Source of the DNA: Amycolatopsis acididurans
GTDB taxonomy: Bacteria; Actinomycetota; Actinomycetes; Mycobacteriales; Pseudonocardiaceae
Direction of reading: 5' to 3'
NCBI RefSeq assembly: GCF_012328925.1
Contig: NZ_JAAXLS010000005.1
Coordinates: 1-64,000, forward strand
DNA length: 64,000 bases
This document shows positions 42,490-52,124 of the stretch, in pieces. Every line of letters begins with the position of its first letter. The stretch's first letter is position 1. A program made the position numbers and the translations under genes. The notes beneath the pieces are model-generated. The model worked only from the letters and a program-made list of their open reading frames with translations. It did not search any database and had not been told where the DNA came from.

Positions 42490-44325
42490 GTGCGCTATCG
42501 AGTCGAGCTCGCGCGACGCGCGGACGGGCTGTACGGGGTGTGGCGGGGCAACGTCTTCGAAGCCCAGCGCTCCACCGCCGACGGGACGATGCTGCTCGTC
42601 GCCGCCGCGGGTGACGAACCGCCGGAGGACTTCGACACCGAGTGGAACCTGCGGCCGGCGAAGGTCGTGCCGGAGGACGAGGCGGATTCGACGTTCAGCC
42701 TGCAGACCCACTGCCTGTTCGACGACGAGTTGTTCCGCATCGCACCCGATCCGGCCACGCTCACCCTGCGCTGGAACGGGCGCGACGACGTGCGGGCGCG
42801 GCAACTGGGGCTGACCGAGTTCACCACCACGGCGACGCCCGACGAGATCACCGCGCTGTGGCAGGAACGGCACGACTTCCCCGGAGCCAGGCGTCCCGAG
42901 CCCGGCACCGGCGAGCCCGACGCGCTGGTGCGCGACATCGCGCGCAGCGTCCGATCGATCCTGCCCGACGGCTGGGAACGGGTCGCCGCGCAGTTCCGTC
43001 AGGTCGGCGACTACGCCGAGATCGAGATCCGGTCGGTCGGCGAAGGGCTGTCGGTGTCGCTGTCCGCGCCGCCGGCGCTGGGCCAGTTGTTCGCGCGGCT
43101 GCGGGCGGCGATGTACCAGCCGGGTGCGGGCACGTGGTTCCAGGGCACGCTCACGCTCGAGGCGCCGTCGTCGTTCCAGTTCGACTACGACAGCACGAAC
43201 GAACCGAACTGGCGGCAGGCGCCGGGCGGCGGCAGGTTGACCGCGAACGCCTACGAGGCCGAACTGGCTCACTTCCCGAGGGAACGCCAGCAGATCCCGG
43301 GCTGGCTGGCGGCGAAGGCCGGGCTGTCGCTGGATGTGACGTTCCGGCGCGCGGCGTTCGCGGAGACGCCGCAGCCGGTGCCGCAGGAAGAGATCCGGGG
43401 CGTGCTGGACTACCTGTACCGGGCGCCGGTGGTGCTCAGCAGACCGGGCTGGCTGGCCGACACGGTCAACCCGGCCGCGCCGCCGGACGTACCCGACGCG
43501 TTCCACACCGACGGCCTGTGGATCTGGCCCGCCGCGGTGCCGCACTACCTGCGCAAGTACGGCATCCCGCCGGAGCCGGAGCTGTTGGAACGCATTCGTG
43601 CCAACGGTTACCGGGTGCCGTTGGTGCCGAGCCAGGTGCGTGAGGCCGCCGAGGCGGACGTGCTCGGCAAACCGCGGCCGCCATTGCCGCAGGAGTCCGC
43701 GCCGGACGCGGTGACGGTGGTCGACCGCGGCGGCGACCCGGCGATGGGGCTGCGGGCCTCGGAAGTGCTGGACGTGCTGGAGCGGCGGCTCGCGGAGGCC
43801 GGCGTGCCGGAGTCCGCGTACCGGATCGGGGAGATCGCCGAGGACGCGTGGAGTCTGCGGCGTACCAAGGAAAGCTGGGAGGTCACCGGACCCGGCGGCG
43901 GAGAGCCGGCGGCGTTCGCGCGGGTCGAGGAAGCGGCGCGGTTCCTGGTGGGTTCGCTGCTGCTGTATCCCGCGCGGATGCCCGAGCCCGCGCCGGTGGA
44001 GTGGCCGATCGTGCCGCTGCGGGGAGAGCCGCCGCTGACGTTCTTCCGCTCGAAGCGGATGATCCTGCTGCCCGCGGGCCGCACCGTGCTCCGGTTCGGG
44101 AACGAGGCCGGGAACCTGGTGCACGACGTGGACACGGGGTTCCCGGAGACGTCGCTGACGCCCGACCGGGAGCAGATGCGCGCGCAGTATCGCCTGACCC
44201 GGGGGATCCCGGTGCTGACGGGGGTGACGCTGCCGTGGGGCCCGCAACCCGGTGGCGCGGTGGGCTACCTGCTGCCGAGGGCGATCGGAAGCCACCTGGA
44301 GAGCGGAGCGCTGGAGCGGGTTTAG
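42490..44325 (+). CDS. Multidomain TNT-related protein with immunity-like middle domain
   Basis: A 611-residue cytoplasmic protein. The N-terminal ~130 residues are unassigned. Residues ~135-285 (ARSVRSILPDGWERVAAQFR, LRAAMYQPGAGTWFQGTLTL) resemble a DUF600/YezG-like immunity fold. Residues ~305-611 repeat the whole architecture of the upstream gene, including FHTDGLWIWPAAVPHYLRKY and a TNT-like end (PAGRTVLRFGNEAGNLVHD, LPWGPQPGGAVGYLLPRA), where the catalytic Gln position is Gly. GTG 42490 has AGGGGG 4 nt upstream and lies 28 bp after the previous stop. The pair arose by duplication. Polymorphic-toxin biology is inferred, not shown. Confidence 0.65.
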   Translation: MRYRVELARRADGLYGVWRGNVFEAQRSTADGTMLLVAAAGDEPPEDFDTEWNLRPAKVVPEDEADSTFSLQTHCLFDDELFRIAPDPATLTLRWNGRDDVRARQLGLTEFTTTATPDEITALWQERHDFPGARRPEPGTGEPDALVRDIARSVRSILPDGWERVAAQFRQVGDYAEIEIRSVGEGLSVSLSAPPALGQLFARLRAAMYQPGAGTWFQGTLTLEAPSSFQFDYDSTNEPNWRQAPGGGRLTANAYEAELAHFPRERQQIPGWLAAKAGLSLDVTFRRAAFAETPQPVPQEEIRGVLDYLYRAPVVLSRPGWLADTVNPAAPPDVPDAFHTDGLWIWPAAVPHYLRKYGIPPEPELLERIRANGYRVPLVPSQVREAAEADVLGKPRPPLPQESAPDAVTVVDRGGDPAMGLRASEVLDVLERRLAEAGVPESAYRIGEIAEDAWSLRRTKESWEVTGPGGGEPAAFARVEEAARFLVGSLLLYPARMPEPAPVEWPIVPLRGEPPLTFFRSKRMILLPAGRTVLRFGNEAGNLVHDVDTGFPETSLTPDREQMRAQYRLTRGIPVLTGVTLPWGPQPGGAVGYLLPRAIGSHLESGALERV

Positions 44326-44356
44326 CCTTCGCGTCGCATGCCGGTGAGGACGCGGG

Positions 44357-45667
44357 CTATCGCGGCATCCACAGCGTGACCCTGGTACCGCTTCCCGGTC
44401 GTGATTCGATCCTGGCCCGGCCGCCCGCTTCGGCCAGCCTGGCGCTGATCGACTCGCTGATGCCGAAGCCCGCCGGCCGCTCGGACTCGTCGAAGCCGGT
44501 GCCGTGGTCGCGGATCGTCACGGCGATGCCGCCGTCGCGCTCGTCCACCCGCACGACCACCTGGTCCGTCCCGCCATGCTTCAGCGTGTTGCGCATCGCC
44601 TCTCGGGCCGCGTCGCGGATCGCGATCTGGCGGACCTCCGAGAGCGTGTCCTCGTCCAGTTCGGCGATCACGACCTGCGCGCGCAGCCCTTCCCGTGCCA
44701 TTTCCGCCGCGAGCGCGGTCAGCTTCTCGCCCAGGGGCCTGCCCGCCTCCTCCGCCGACTCGCGGGACGCCTTCTCCAGCATGTTCCGCAGGTCCAGCGC
44801 CTGCGCCCGCGCCGTGCGGCGCACCTCCGCGAGCTGCCGTTCCGCACTGCCGCTGCCGGGCAGGCTGAGCACCTCCAGCGTCTGCAGCACCGTGTCGTGC
44901 AGCATCCGGTGCTGCTGCGCTCGTTCCGCCAGGCGCCCGTTGCGAATGCCGTACGCCAGCGCGAGCCGGGTCCCCAAGCCCAGCAGCACCAGCGCACCGG
45001 TCGCGGTGAACACGACGCCGAACATCGTGCCGAAGCCGGCGAAGCCCTGTTTCACGTTGAACAAACCGGTGTTGAGCCACCACGCCGCGATGTGCAGCGG
45101 CACGCTGACCAGCATCAGGCCGAGCCCGTACCCCACTCCCAGTGCGAGAGTCAGCAACGCCATGGCGCCCAGCAGCTGCTTGCCGGGCACCTGCATCGCC
45201 GCGTCGAACGCCGACTCGGGCACCGTCGCGGCGACGAGCAGGTTCACCAGCAGCGTGAACACCACGTCCAAGGCCAGCAGCCGCGCGGCCTGCCCGCCGT
45301 GGAACGGCGCCGAACGCAGCAGCCAGCGCAGCCCGGCGAGGTTCACCGCGACCGAGCACACGGCGACGAGCACCACCGGTACGACGCCGTCGTAACCGCC
45401 GCCCACGAAGCCGGACAGCGCCCCGAGCACCGCGACGATCCGGTACGCGAGCGGCACCATCGCGACGTACCGCGTCGCCCGCAGCAGCAGGTTGTCCCGC
45501 ACTTCCAGATCGACGGGACCGGCCATCCCACGCATCCGCCGCAGTGCGCTGACCGGCGCCGGATCGGCGATCCCGTCGTCGAGGTCGCTCGTCGCGGTGG
45601 CCATCGCGGGCGCGCCACGACGCAGCAGCGTGATCAGGAACCCGGCTCGGCGGGCGGCGGAGGACAC
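44357..45667 (-). CDS. Orphan membrane histidine kinase (HisKA_3-like)
   Basis: A 436-residue kinase. About five or six membrane segments lie between residues ~65 and 245. The dimerisation/phosphoacceptor helix is QQHRMLHDTVLQTLEVL and the ATPase domain has DAAREAMRNTLKHGG, IRDHGTGFDESERPAGFGIS and RPGSGTRVTLW. No response regulator is adjacent. The start is uncertain: GTG 45667 lies one base after a TAGGGT hexamer, and ATG 45604 is the next in-frame option, without a clear ribosome-binding site. It also contains a near-match to parS (see 45049-45062). Confidence 0.85.
   Translation of the reverse strand: MSSAARRAGFLITLLRRGAPAMATATSDLDDGIADPAPVSALRRMRGMAGPVDLEVRDNLLLRATRYVAMVPLAYRIVAVLGALSGFVGGGYDGVVPVVLVAVCSVAVNLAGLRWLLRSAPFHGGQAARLLALDVVFTLLVNLLVAATVPESAFDAAMQVPGKQLLGAMALLTLALGVGYGLGLMLVSVPLHIAAWWLNTGLFNVKQGFAGFGTMFGVVFTATGALVLLGLGTRLALAYGIRNGRLAERAQQHRMLHDTVLQTLEVLSLPGSGSAERQLAEVRRTARAQALDLRNMLEKASRESAEEAGRPLGEKLTALAAEMAREGLRAQVVIAELDEDTLSEVRQIAIRDAAREAMRNTLKHGGTDQVVVRVDERDGGIAVTIRDHGTGFDESERPAGFGISESISARLAEAGGRARIESRPGSGTRVTLWMPR
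45049..45062. other. parS-like site with one mismatch, inside a gene
   Basis: GTTTCACGTTGAAC differs at one base from the parS at 63886-63899 (GTTTCACGTGGAAC). It lies within the histidine-kinase coding region, 18.8 kb from parAB. Origin-proximal secondary parS sites are usual in actinobacteria, but the centre of the palindrome is changed, so ParB binding is uncertain. Confidence 0.4.
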
Positions 45668-45697
45668 GACCCTAAGTCCCCGCGGCAGCGCCGAAAG

Positions 45698-47128
45698 TTA
45701 CGCGACGCCGTTCTCTTCAGCCCATCGGTGCAGCTCGGCCACCGCGTCCTCATGGGACAGCGGGCCACGGTCGAGCCGCAGCTCCTTCAGGTGCCGCCAG
45801 GCCTGCCCGACGAGCGGCCCCGGTGGCAGCCCGAGGATCTTCATGATCTCGTTGCCGTCGAGGTCGGGCCGCACCTTCGCGAGGTCTTCCTCGGCCTGGA
45901 TGCGCGCGATCCGCTCCTCCAGGCCGTCGTAGGTGCGCTGCAGCGCGGCGGCCTTGCGCTTGTTGCGCGTGGTGCAGTCGGCGCGCACCAGCTTGTGCAG
46001 CCGGTCCAGCAACGGCCCCGCGTCGGTGACGTAGCGGCGCACGGCGGAGTCGGTCCACTCGCCGTTGCCGTACCCGTGGAAACGCAGGTGCAAAAACACC
46101 AGCTGGCTCACGTCGTCGACGATCTGCTTCGAGTACTTCAGTGCGCGCAAGCGTTTGCGGGTCATCTTGGCGCCCACCACCTCGTGGTGATGGAAGCTCA
46201 CCCCGCCGCCGGACTCGAAGCGGCGCGTGGCCGGCTTGCCGATGTCGTGCAGCAACGCGGCGAGCCGCAGCACCAGATCGGGCTGCCAGCCGTCGCGTTT
46301 CTCCAGCGCGATCGCCTGCTCCAGCACGGTCAGGGAATGGTGGTAGACGTCCTTGTGCTGGTGGTGCTCGTCGATCGCCAGGCGCATGCCGGGCACCTCG
46401 GGCAACACCAGTTCGGCCAGCCCGGTGTCCACCAGCAGCTCCAGCGCGCGCCTCGGATACTCGCCGAGCAGCAGCTTCGACAGCTCCGCCTGCACCCGCT
46501 CGGCGGTGATCCGGCGCAGCTCGCCTGCCATGTCCTTCATCGCGTCGACCACGCGCGGCGCGGGTGTGAACCCCAGCTGCGCCACGAACCGCGCGGCGCG
46601 CAGCATTCGCAGCGGATCGTCGGCGAAGGACTCCTGCGGCGTGGCGGGCGTGTCCAGCACGCGGGCGCTCAGCGCGTCCAGCCCGTTGTACGGGTCGACG
46701 AACTGCTTTGTCGACAGGTCGATCGCCATCGCGTTCACCGTGAAGTCGCGGCGCAGCAGATCGCCCTCGATCGTGTCGCCGAAGGTGACCTCGGGGTTGC
46801 GGCCGACCCGGTCGTAGGTGTCGGCGCGGAACGTCGTGATCTCCAGCGTCGATCCGCGCTTGGTGATGCCGACCGTGCCGAACTCGATCCCGGTCTCCCA
46901 GACGGCGTCCGCCCAGCCGGAGACGATCTTGAGTATGCGCTCCGGCCTCGCGTCGGTGGTGAAGTCGAGATCGCTGGACAACCGGCCGAGCAGCGCGTCG
47001 CGCACGCTGCCGCCGACGAGGTACAGCCGATGGCCCGCGGCGGCGAACAACCCGGCGAGGTCGTCGGCCAACGGCGAGATCCGCATCAGCTCCGTCACCG
47101 CATTCCGCTTCGCGGCGAGTTCGTTCAC
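45698..47128 (-). CDS. cca: CCA tRNA nucleotidyltransferase
   Basis: Adds or repairs the 3' CCA end of tRNAs. The 476-residue product has the class II nucleotidyltransferase head (LYLVGGSVRDALLGR, SSDLDFTTDARPE), the neck region (DDPLRMLRAARFVAQLGF), and a C-terminal HD domain (IDEHHQHKDVYHHSLTVL, LAALLHDIGKPATR). It corresponds to Rv3907c (pcnA). GTG 47128 is chosen because GGGTGG precedes it; the in-frame GTG at 47155 overlaps a TTAAGT promoter-like hexamer. Divergent from the Nudix gene, as in mycobacteria. Confidence 0.95.
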   Translation of the reverse strand: MNELAAKRNAVTELMRISPLADDLAGLFAAAGHRLYLVGGSVRDALLGRLSSDLDFTTDARPERILKIVSGWADAVWETGIEFGTVGITKRGSTLEITTFRADTYDRVGRNPEVTFGDTIEGDLLRRDFTVNAMAIDLSTKQFVDPYNGLDALSARVLDTPATPQESFADDPLRMLRAARFVAQLGFTPAPRVVDAMKDMAGELRRITAERVQAELSKLLLGEYPRRALELLVDTGLAELVLPEVPGMRLAIDEHHQHKDVYHHSLTVLEQAIALEKRDGWQPDLVLRLAALLHDIGKPATRRFESGGGVSFHHHEVVGAKMTRKRLRALKYSKQIVDDVSQLVFLHLRFHGYGNGEWTDSAVRRYVTDAGPLLDRLHKLVRADCTTRNKRKAAALQRTYDGLEERIARIQAEEDLAKVRPDLDGNEIMKILGLPPGPLVGQAWRHLKELRLDRGPLSHEDAVAELHRWAEENGVA

Positions 47129-47247
47129 TGGGACACAACCACCCGAGAGGTCCACTTAACCGGACAAGATACGAAGAACCAGCCTACCGATCCACTGAAA
47201 GTGAAGGCACAGCTACGCGTTCGTAACCGTTTGACACCCGCAAGCAC

Positions 47248-47253
47248 TAGCAT
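47248..47253 (+). promoter_or_regulatory. -10 box for leaderless Nudix gene
   Basis: TAGCAT ends 6 nt before ATG 47260. A TTGACA at 47231 is too close to serve as its -35. Confidence 0.45.
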
Positions 47254-47259
47254 CGCAGC

Positions 47260-47784
47260 ATGTCTGGATCGGCCGGTCGCTCCAGCGGCGGAAAGCGACG
47301 CCGGTCGCGTCGCCGCCGCGGCAGGAGGATGACCACGGTCGACGAGACCTCCGCCGGGGGCCTGGTGGTCGACGCGGACCGGCGGCACGCCGTGCTGATC
47401 GGGCGTCTTGACCGGCACGGCAAACTGCTCTGGTCCCTGCCCAAGGGCCACATCGAGGACGGCGAGACCGTCGAACAGACCGCGATGCGTGAAGTGAAAG
47501 AGGAGACCGGCATTTCCGCGCGCGTGCTCAGCTCGCTCGGCACGATCGACTACTGGTTCGTGGCCGAGCGTCGCCGCGTGCACAAGACGGTGCATCATTT
47601 CCTGCTGGAAGCGACCGGCGGGGAGCTCTCCGACGAGGATGTCGAAGTCACCGAGGTGGCGTGGGTGCCGGTCGCGGAACTGGAGAACAGGCTCGCCTAC
47701 ACCGACGAGCGTGCCCTGGTCCGCAAGGCCCGACAGCTGTTCGAGGATTCGAACCGAGCGGCTACCGAAGGAGTCGGAGAGTGA
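47260..47784 (+). CDS. Nudix hydrolase (MutT4-like)
   Basis: A 174-residue Nudix enzyme. The Nudix box GX5EX7REUXEEXGU is complete: [23 protein letters not shown] (about residues 69-91). A basic, disordered N-terminus ([12 protein letters not shown]-like, residues ~10-23) precedes the fold. It corresponds to Rv3908 (mutT4), whose substrate is not settled. Its stop overlaps the next start (GTGA), so it is translationally coupled to the DUF6049 gene. Confidence 0.93.
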   Translation: MSGSAGRSSGGKRRRSRRRRGRRMTTVDETSAGGLVVDADRRHAVLIGRLDRHGKLLWSLPKGHIEDGETVEQTAMREVKEETGISARVLSSLGTIDYWFVAERRRVHKTVHHFLLEATGGELSDEDVEVTEVAWVPVAELENRLAYTDERALVRKARQLFEDSNRAATEGVGE

Positions 47785-49901
47785 AGCGGTTCGCCGCCGT
47801 AGTGCTGGCCGCGTTCCTTGTAGTGCTGACCGCGCCGTTCACGTCCGCGGCGGAGCAGGCCGCCGACTCGCCACGGCTGCGACTGAGCGTCACGCAGATG
47901 AACCCGCGGGTGATCAACGGCAACTCGACGACGCTGAACATCACCGGCACCGTGACCAACATCGGCGACCGCCGCATCAGCGAACTACAGGCCCGGCTCG
48001 AACTCGGCGACCGGATGAGCAGCGAGCGTCAGATCCGCACCGCGATGTCCGGCACCAGCGCGACCGGCTCCTCGTTGTCGCGGTTCCTCGACCTCAGCCC
48101 GGCGACGCTCGAACCGGGGCAGAGCGCCCCGCTCAACATCACCGTCAAGCTGGACGGGTCGGCAGGCAACCTGCGGGTCAGCAACGCCGGCATCTATCCG
48201 TTGCTGGTCAATGTCAACGGCACCCCGGACTACGGCGGGCAGGCCAGGCTCGCGTCGCTGAGCATGCTGCTGCCGGTGCTCGGCGCGCCTGGGAAGTCGT
48301 CGTCGCCCGTGCCCGACCGGCCCGCGCAGGTCACGATGCTGTGGCCGATCGCCGACACCCGCCCCCGGCTCGTCGCCGCGCCGTTCGGCGGGCAGTCGGT
48401 GCTCGGTGACGACATGCTCGCCGCGGAGCTGCGTCCCGGGGGGCGGCTCGACGCGCTGGTCGCTTCGGCGCTGGCGGTACGTGACGATCCGGAGCTGAGC
48501 CGCACGCTGTGCTACGCGGTCGATCCCGATCTGCTCGACACGGTCGACGCGATGAGCCGCGGCTACCAGGTCCGCACCGCGTCCGGAAACGTGCCCGGGT
48601 CGGGTGCGGACGCCGCCAAAACGTGGCTGGACTCGCTGCGCCGCCTCGTCGCGAACCAGTGTGTGGTCCAGATGCCCTACGCCGATGCCGATCTGCCCGC
48701 GCTGGCCCGGGTTCGCGGCGGCGATCTGATGGGCTACGCGCTCAACACCGCGCAGCACGTGCAGAATCTGATCGGCACGCGCCCGCAGGCCGGCGTGCTG
48801 TGGGCCGAGGGACCGCTCGACGACAAGTCGCTCACGGCGCTCGACACCGCCGGCATCAAGACGCTGATCGCGGATCCGAGCCAACTGTCCGGAAACGTCA
48901 CCAGCGGGGTCGGCATCGCCGGGTCGGCCGTGCGCGCGGAGCCGGTGGACTCGCTGGTCACCACCGGGCTCAACGGGACGGGCAGCGATTCGTCCGCCGC
49001 GACCGCCGTCGACGATCCCGCCATCGGCACGCAGAACGGCCTGGCCGCGCTGGCCTACCGCGGGATGAACGGCGACGCGGGCAAGTCGGTCCTGGTCGCG
49101 CCACCGCGCCGGTGGGACGTGCCCGAGACGGAGCTGACCCAGCTGCTGCAGACCATGGGGGAGCTGTTCGACCGGCGGCTGCTGACCGGTGTCGCGCTCC
49201 CGCAGGTGCTCGCGATGCCCGCGAGCGGCACGGCGCGGATGAGCTACACCGCCGAGGACGTCGCCGGGGCGACCCCGGCCTCGGTCACCGACTCGATGGC
49301 CACGATCGAGAACACGATGGCCGACGTCCGGTCCGCGATGACGGTCGACCCGACCGCACAGGTCGACCCCGACCAGCTGCTGCTGCCGCTGCGGTACGCG
49401 CTGGTCCGCAACACCTCGACGGCGTGGCGGACCACCAAGGGCGCCGCTGAGGGCTCGGCGGCCGACTCGCGCGCCGAACTGGACGCGCTGCTGCGCGGTG
49501 TGACGGTGGACAGCCCGTCGGTGCCGATCTCGATGGCCTCCGGCTCCTCACCGCTGCCGGTGTTCCTGCACAACACGCTGCCGGTCCAGGTCGCGGTGCG
49601 GATCATCATGAACAACAGCACCGGCCTGCGCTTCGGCAATTCCCCGGACCAGCTGCTGCCCGCCGGGCTGAGCCGGAACATCCCGATCCAGGTCGAGGCC
49701 CTGCGCGCGGGCCGGTTCAACCTGACGGTCTCGCTGAGCACCCCGGGCGGCACCGCGCTGGGCACGCCGGCCCGCTTCGAGTTGCGGTCCAACGAGTACG
49801 GGGTCATCACGCTGGTACTCACCATCGCGGGGGGTGCCGCCGTCGTCCTGCTCTCCGGGCGACAGATCTATCGCCGGATCAGGAGCCGTCGCGCGAAGTG
49901 A
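47781..49901 (+). CDS. DUF6049 family exported envelope protein
   Basis: A 706-residue protein homologous in position and layout to Rv3909. Signal peptide (1-24, ending TSAAE), a beta-rich first domain ([40 protein letters not shown]), a large extracytoplasmic centre, and a final membrane helix ([20 protein letters not shown]) with a basic tail (RRIRSRRAK). Orientation is outside with a C-terminal anchor. It is the gene always found before murJ in this group, which hints at lipid II export or septal wall assembly, but no function is demonstrated. The start overlaps the Nudix stop (GTGA). Confidence 0.88.
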   Translation: MKRFAAVVLAAFLVVLTAPFTSAAEQAADSPRLRLSVTQMNPRVINGNSTTLNITGTVTNIGDRRISELQARLELGDRMSSERQIRTAMSGTSATGSSLSRFLDLSPATLEPGQSAPLNITVKLDGSAGNLRVSNAGIYPLLVNVNGTPDYGGQARLASLSMLLPVLGAPGKSSSPVPDRPAQVTMLWPIADTRPRLVAAPFGGQSVLGDDMLAAELRPGGRLDALVASALAVRDDPELSRTLCYAVDPDLLDTVDAMSRGYQVRTASGNVPGSGADAAKTWLDSLRRLVANQCVVQMPYADADLPALARVRGGDLMGYALNTAQHVQNLIGTRPQAGVLWAEGPLDDKSLTALDTAGIKTLIADPSQLSGNVTSGVGIAGSAVRAEPVDSLVTTGLNGTGSDSSAATAVDDPAIGTQNGLAALAYRGMNGDAGKSVLVAPPRRWDVPETELTQLLQTMGELFDRRLLTGVALPQVLAMPASGTARMSYTAEDVAGATPASVTDSMATIENTMADVRSAMTVDPTAQVDPDQLLLPLRYALVRNTSTAWRTTKGAAEGSAADSRAELDALLRGVTVDSPSVPISMASGSSPLPVFLHNTLPVQVAVRIIMNNSTGLRFGNSPDQLLPAGLSRNIPIQVEALRAGRFNLTVSLSTPGGTALGTPARFELRSNEYGVITLVLTIAGGAAVVLLSGRQIYRRIRSRRAK

Positions 49902-49943
49902 CTACCCTGGGGTGCGAACTGACCGCGAGCGATTGGGCACACG

Positions 49944-52067
49944 TTGGACAGAGACCCGGGGTGGCCACCCGAGCGTCCCGCCGAACGTGTGACGCGGCGG
50001 CCGCCGCCTGAACGCATCCCCCCCGAGCAGCCGACGCGCCGCGTGCCGCCGGCGTCCAACGGCCGTCGCCGCCAGGTGCCGCCGCGTGGGCAGCAACCGC
50101 CGCCGGCCCGGACCCGTCAGCAGCAGCCGCCGCCAAGGCAGGCACCTCCTCCGCAGGCGCCGCCGCCCCAACCAGCGCCGCAACGGCGCGAACCACCGGT
50201 CCGGCCGTGGCGCCAGGAGCAGCGGCAGCAGGACAGCATGCCCTTCGGCGCGCCTCCGCTGGCGCCCAACGATCCCGACGCCACCATCTTCATCCCGAGG
50301 GTCGGCGGGGTACCGGCCAGCTCGAAATGGCCGGTCGCCGATCCGGACGTGCTGCGTCCCTACGACTCGCTCGCCACCCGGATGCTGCCGCGAGTGCCGA
50401 GCAGCGCTCCCGTCGACTCCTTCGGCGAAGGTCCGGGGCTCGACGCGACCGGCTACATCCCGCCCGTCGAGACGAAGCCGGTACCCGAGTCCATCGCGAA
50501 GTCCAGCGGCAAGATGGCGATCGCCTCGCTCGTCAGCCGCATCACCGGCTTCCTGTGGAAGATCATGCTGGTCTGGGCCGTGGGTACCGGTGTCGAGAAC
50601 GACTCGTTCAACATCGCCAACACGCTGCCGAACATCGTGTTCGAGCTGCTGCTCGGCGGTGTGCTGAGCAGTGTCGTCGTGCCGCTGATGGTGCGTTCGC
50701 AGGACGATTCCGACGGCGGCGCGGCGTACACGCAGCGCATGCTCACCGTCGGGTTGTCGGTGCTGCTCGTCGGCACGGTGGTCGCCGTGTTCGCCGCGCC
50801 CGCGCTGACCTCGCTGTACATGGAGCAAGGCGGGCACGCCAACTCCCCGCTCACCAACGCCTTCGCCCGGCTGCTGCTGCCGGAGATCTTCTTCTACGGC
50901 GTGTTCGCGCTGCTCTCGGCGATCCTCAACGCCAAGCACATCTTCGGTCCCACCGCCTGGGCACCGGTGATGAACAACCTCGTCGTCATCGTGACGCTGG
51001 CCGTGTTCATGCTGGTGCCGGGCAAGATCTCGACCGACCCCGTGCACATGAGCGATCCCAAGCTGCTGGTGCTCGGCCTCGGCGTGACGATGGGCATCGT
51101 CGTGCAGGCGGTGATGCTGGTGCCGCCGCTGATGCGGACCGGGTTCCGGTTCAAATGGCGCTGGGGCATCGACAAGCGGATGAAGGAGTTCGGCGGCCTC
51201 GCGCTGTGGATCCTCGGCTACGTCGCGATCAGCCAGATCGGCCTCACCATCAACACGCGGGTGCTGACCGCCGGTGACCCCGGTGGTGTGACGATCTACT
51301 CCAACGCCTGGCTGCTGTTCCAGCTGCCCTACGGCGTGATCGGCGTGTCGCTGCTGACCGCGATCATGCCGAGACTGTCCCGCAACGCCGCCGACGGCGA
51401 CACGCGCAAGGTCGTGGCCGACCTGTCGTACGCCTCGCGCATCTCGACGGTGATGCTGGTGCCGATCGCCGCGGTGATGACGGTGGTCGGGGAGTCGATC
51501 GGTGTCGCGTTGTTCAGCGGTGGCGCGAACTCCGCGACCGATGCGGGCAGGCTCGGCGAGGCGCTGGCCATCTCGGCGTTCGGCCTGCTGCCCTACGCGC
51601 TGGTCATGCTGCAGCTGCGGGTGTTCTACGCGATGAAGGACGCGCGCACGCCGACGCTGATCATGCTCGTGATGACGATCGTCAAGATCCCGCTGCTGTA
51701 CCTGTGCCCGGTGCTGCTGGACGACCGCAACATCGTGCTGGGCACGATGATGGTGAACTCGCTGACGTTCGTCGTCGGCGCGATCATGGGCCAGGTCTGG
51801 CTGTGGGTGAGCCTCGGCAACCTGCGCAGCAAGCGCGTGCTCGGGGTGATCCTGTTCACCGTCGTGGCGAGCGCGCTCGGCGTCGTCGCGGCGATACTCG
51901 TCGGGCTCAGTGTCCCCGATTTCGGCGCGCGGGCCACCGCGTGGGTCAAGCTGATCCTCCAGGGGCTCGTCGGGCTCGCCGTGTCGTTCGGTGTGCTGGC
52001 GGCGCTGAAGGTGGAGGAACTCGCGCCCGCGACCAAGAGGTTCACTCGTTTGGTCAAGCGCGGATAA
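49944..52067 (+). CDS. murJ: Lipid II flippase MurJ
   Basis: A 707-residue MviN/MurJ protein. A Pro/Arg/Gln-rich cytoplasmic tail (1-180) precedes a 14-helix MOP-superfamily core starting KSSGKMAIASLVSRITGFLW. In mycobacteria the equivalent Rv3910 continues into a pseudokinase domain and an extracellular domain; here the protein stops after helix 14 and that part is encoded separately by the next gene. TTG 49944 is the earliest plausible start; GTG codons within the disordered tail cannot be excluded. A TACCCT at 49903 may be a promoter. Confidence 0.94.
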   Translation: MDRDPGWPPERPAERVTRRPPPERIPPEQPTRRVPPASNGRRRQVPPRGQQPPPARTRQQQPPPRQAPPPQAPPPQPAPQRREPPVRPWRQEQRQQDSMPFGAPPLAPNDPDATIFIPRVGGVPASSKWPVADPDVLRPYDSLATRMLPRVPSSAPVDSFGEGPGLDATGYIPPVETKPVPESIAKSSGKMAIASLVSRITGFLWKIMLVWAVGTGVENDSFNIANTLPNIVFELLLGGVLSSVVVPLMVRSQDDSDGGAAYTQRMLTVGLSVLLVGTVVAVFAAPALTSLYMEQGGHANSPLTNAFARLLLPEIFFYGVFALLSAILNAKHIFGPTAWAPVMNNLVVIVTLAVFMLVPGKISTDPVHMSDPKLLVLGLGVTMGIVVQAVMLVPPLMRTGFRFKWRWGIDKRMKEFGGLALWILGYVAISQIGLTINTRVLTAGDPGGVTIYSNAWLLFQLPYGVIGVSLLTAIMPRLSRNAADGDTRKVVADLSYASRISTVMLVPIAAVMTVVGESIGVALFSGGANSATDAGRLGEALAISAFGLLPYALVMLQLRVFYAMKDARTPTLIMLVMTIVKIPLLYLCPVLLDDRNIVLGTMMVNSLTFVVGAIMGQVWLWVSLGNLRSKRVLGVILFTVVASALGVVAAILVGLSVPDFGARATAWVKLILQGLVGLAVSFGVLAALKVEELAPATKRFTRLVKRG

Positions 52068-52124
52068 CGATCAACGCACGGATAACTCGGATTCACGCGT
52101 CGTATTCACGTACCCTCGACAGAG

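Noticed and set aside
44504-47332. A 942-codon open frame antisense to the histidine kinase and cca
   Set aside because: Both minus-strand genes are clearly identified by motif; the antisense product is His/Arg/Gln-rich and has no homology-like features.
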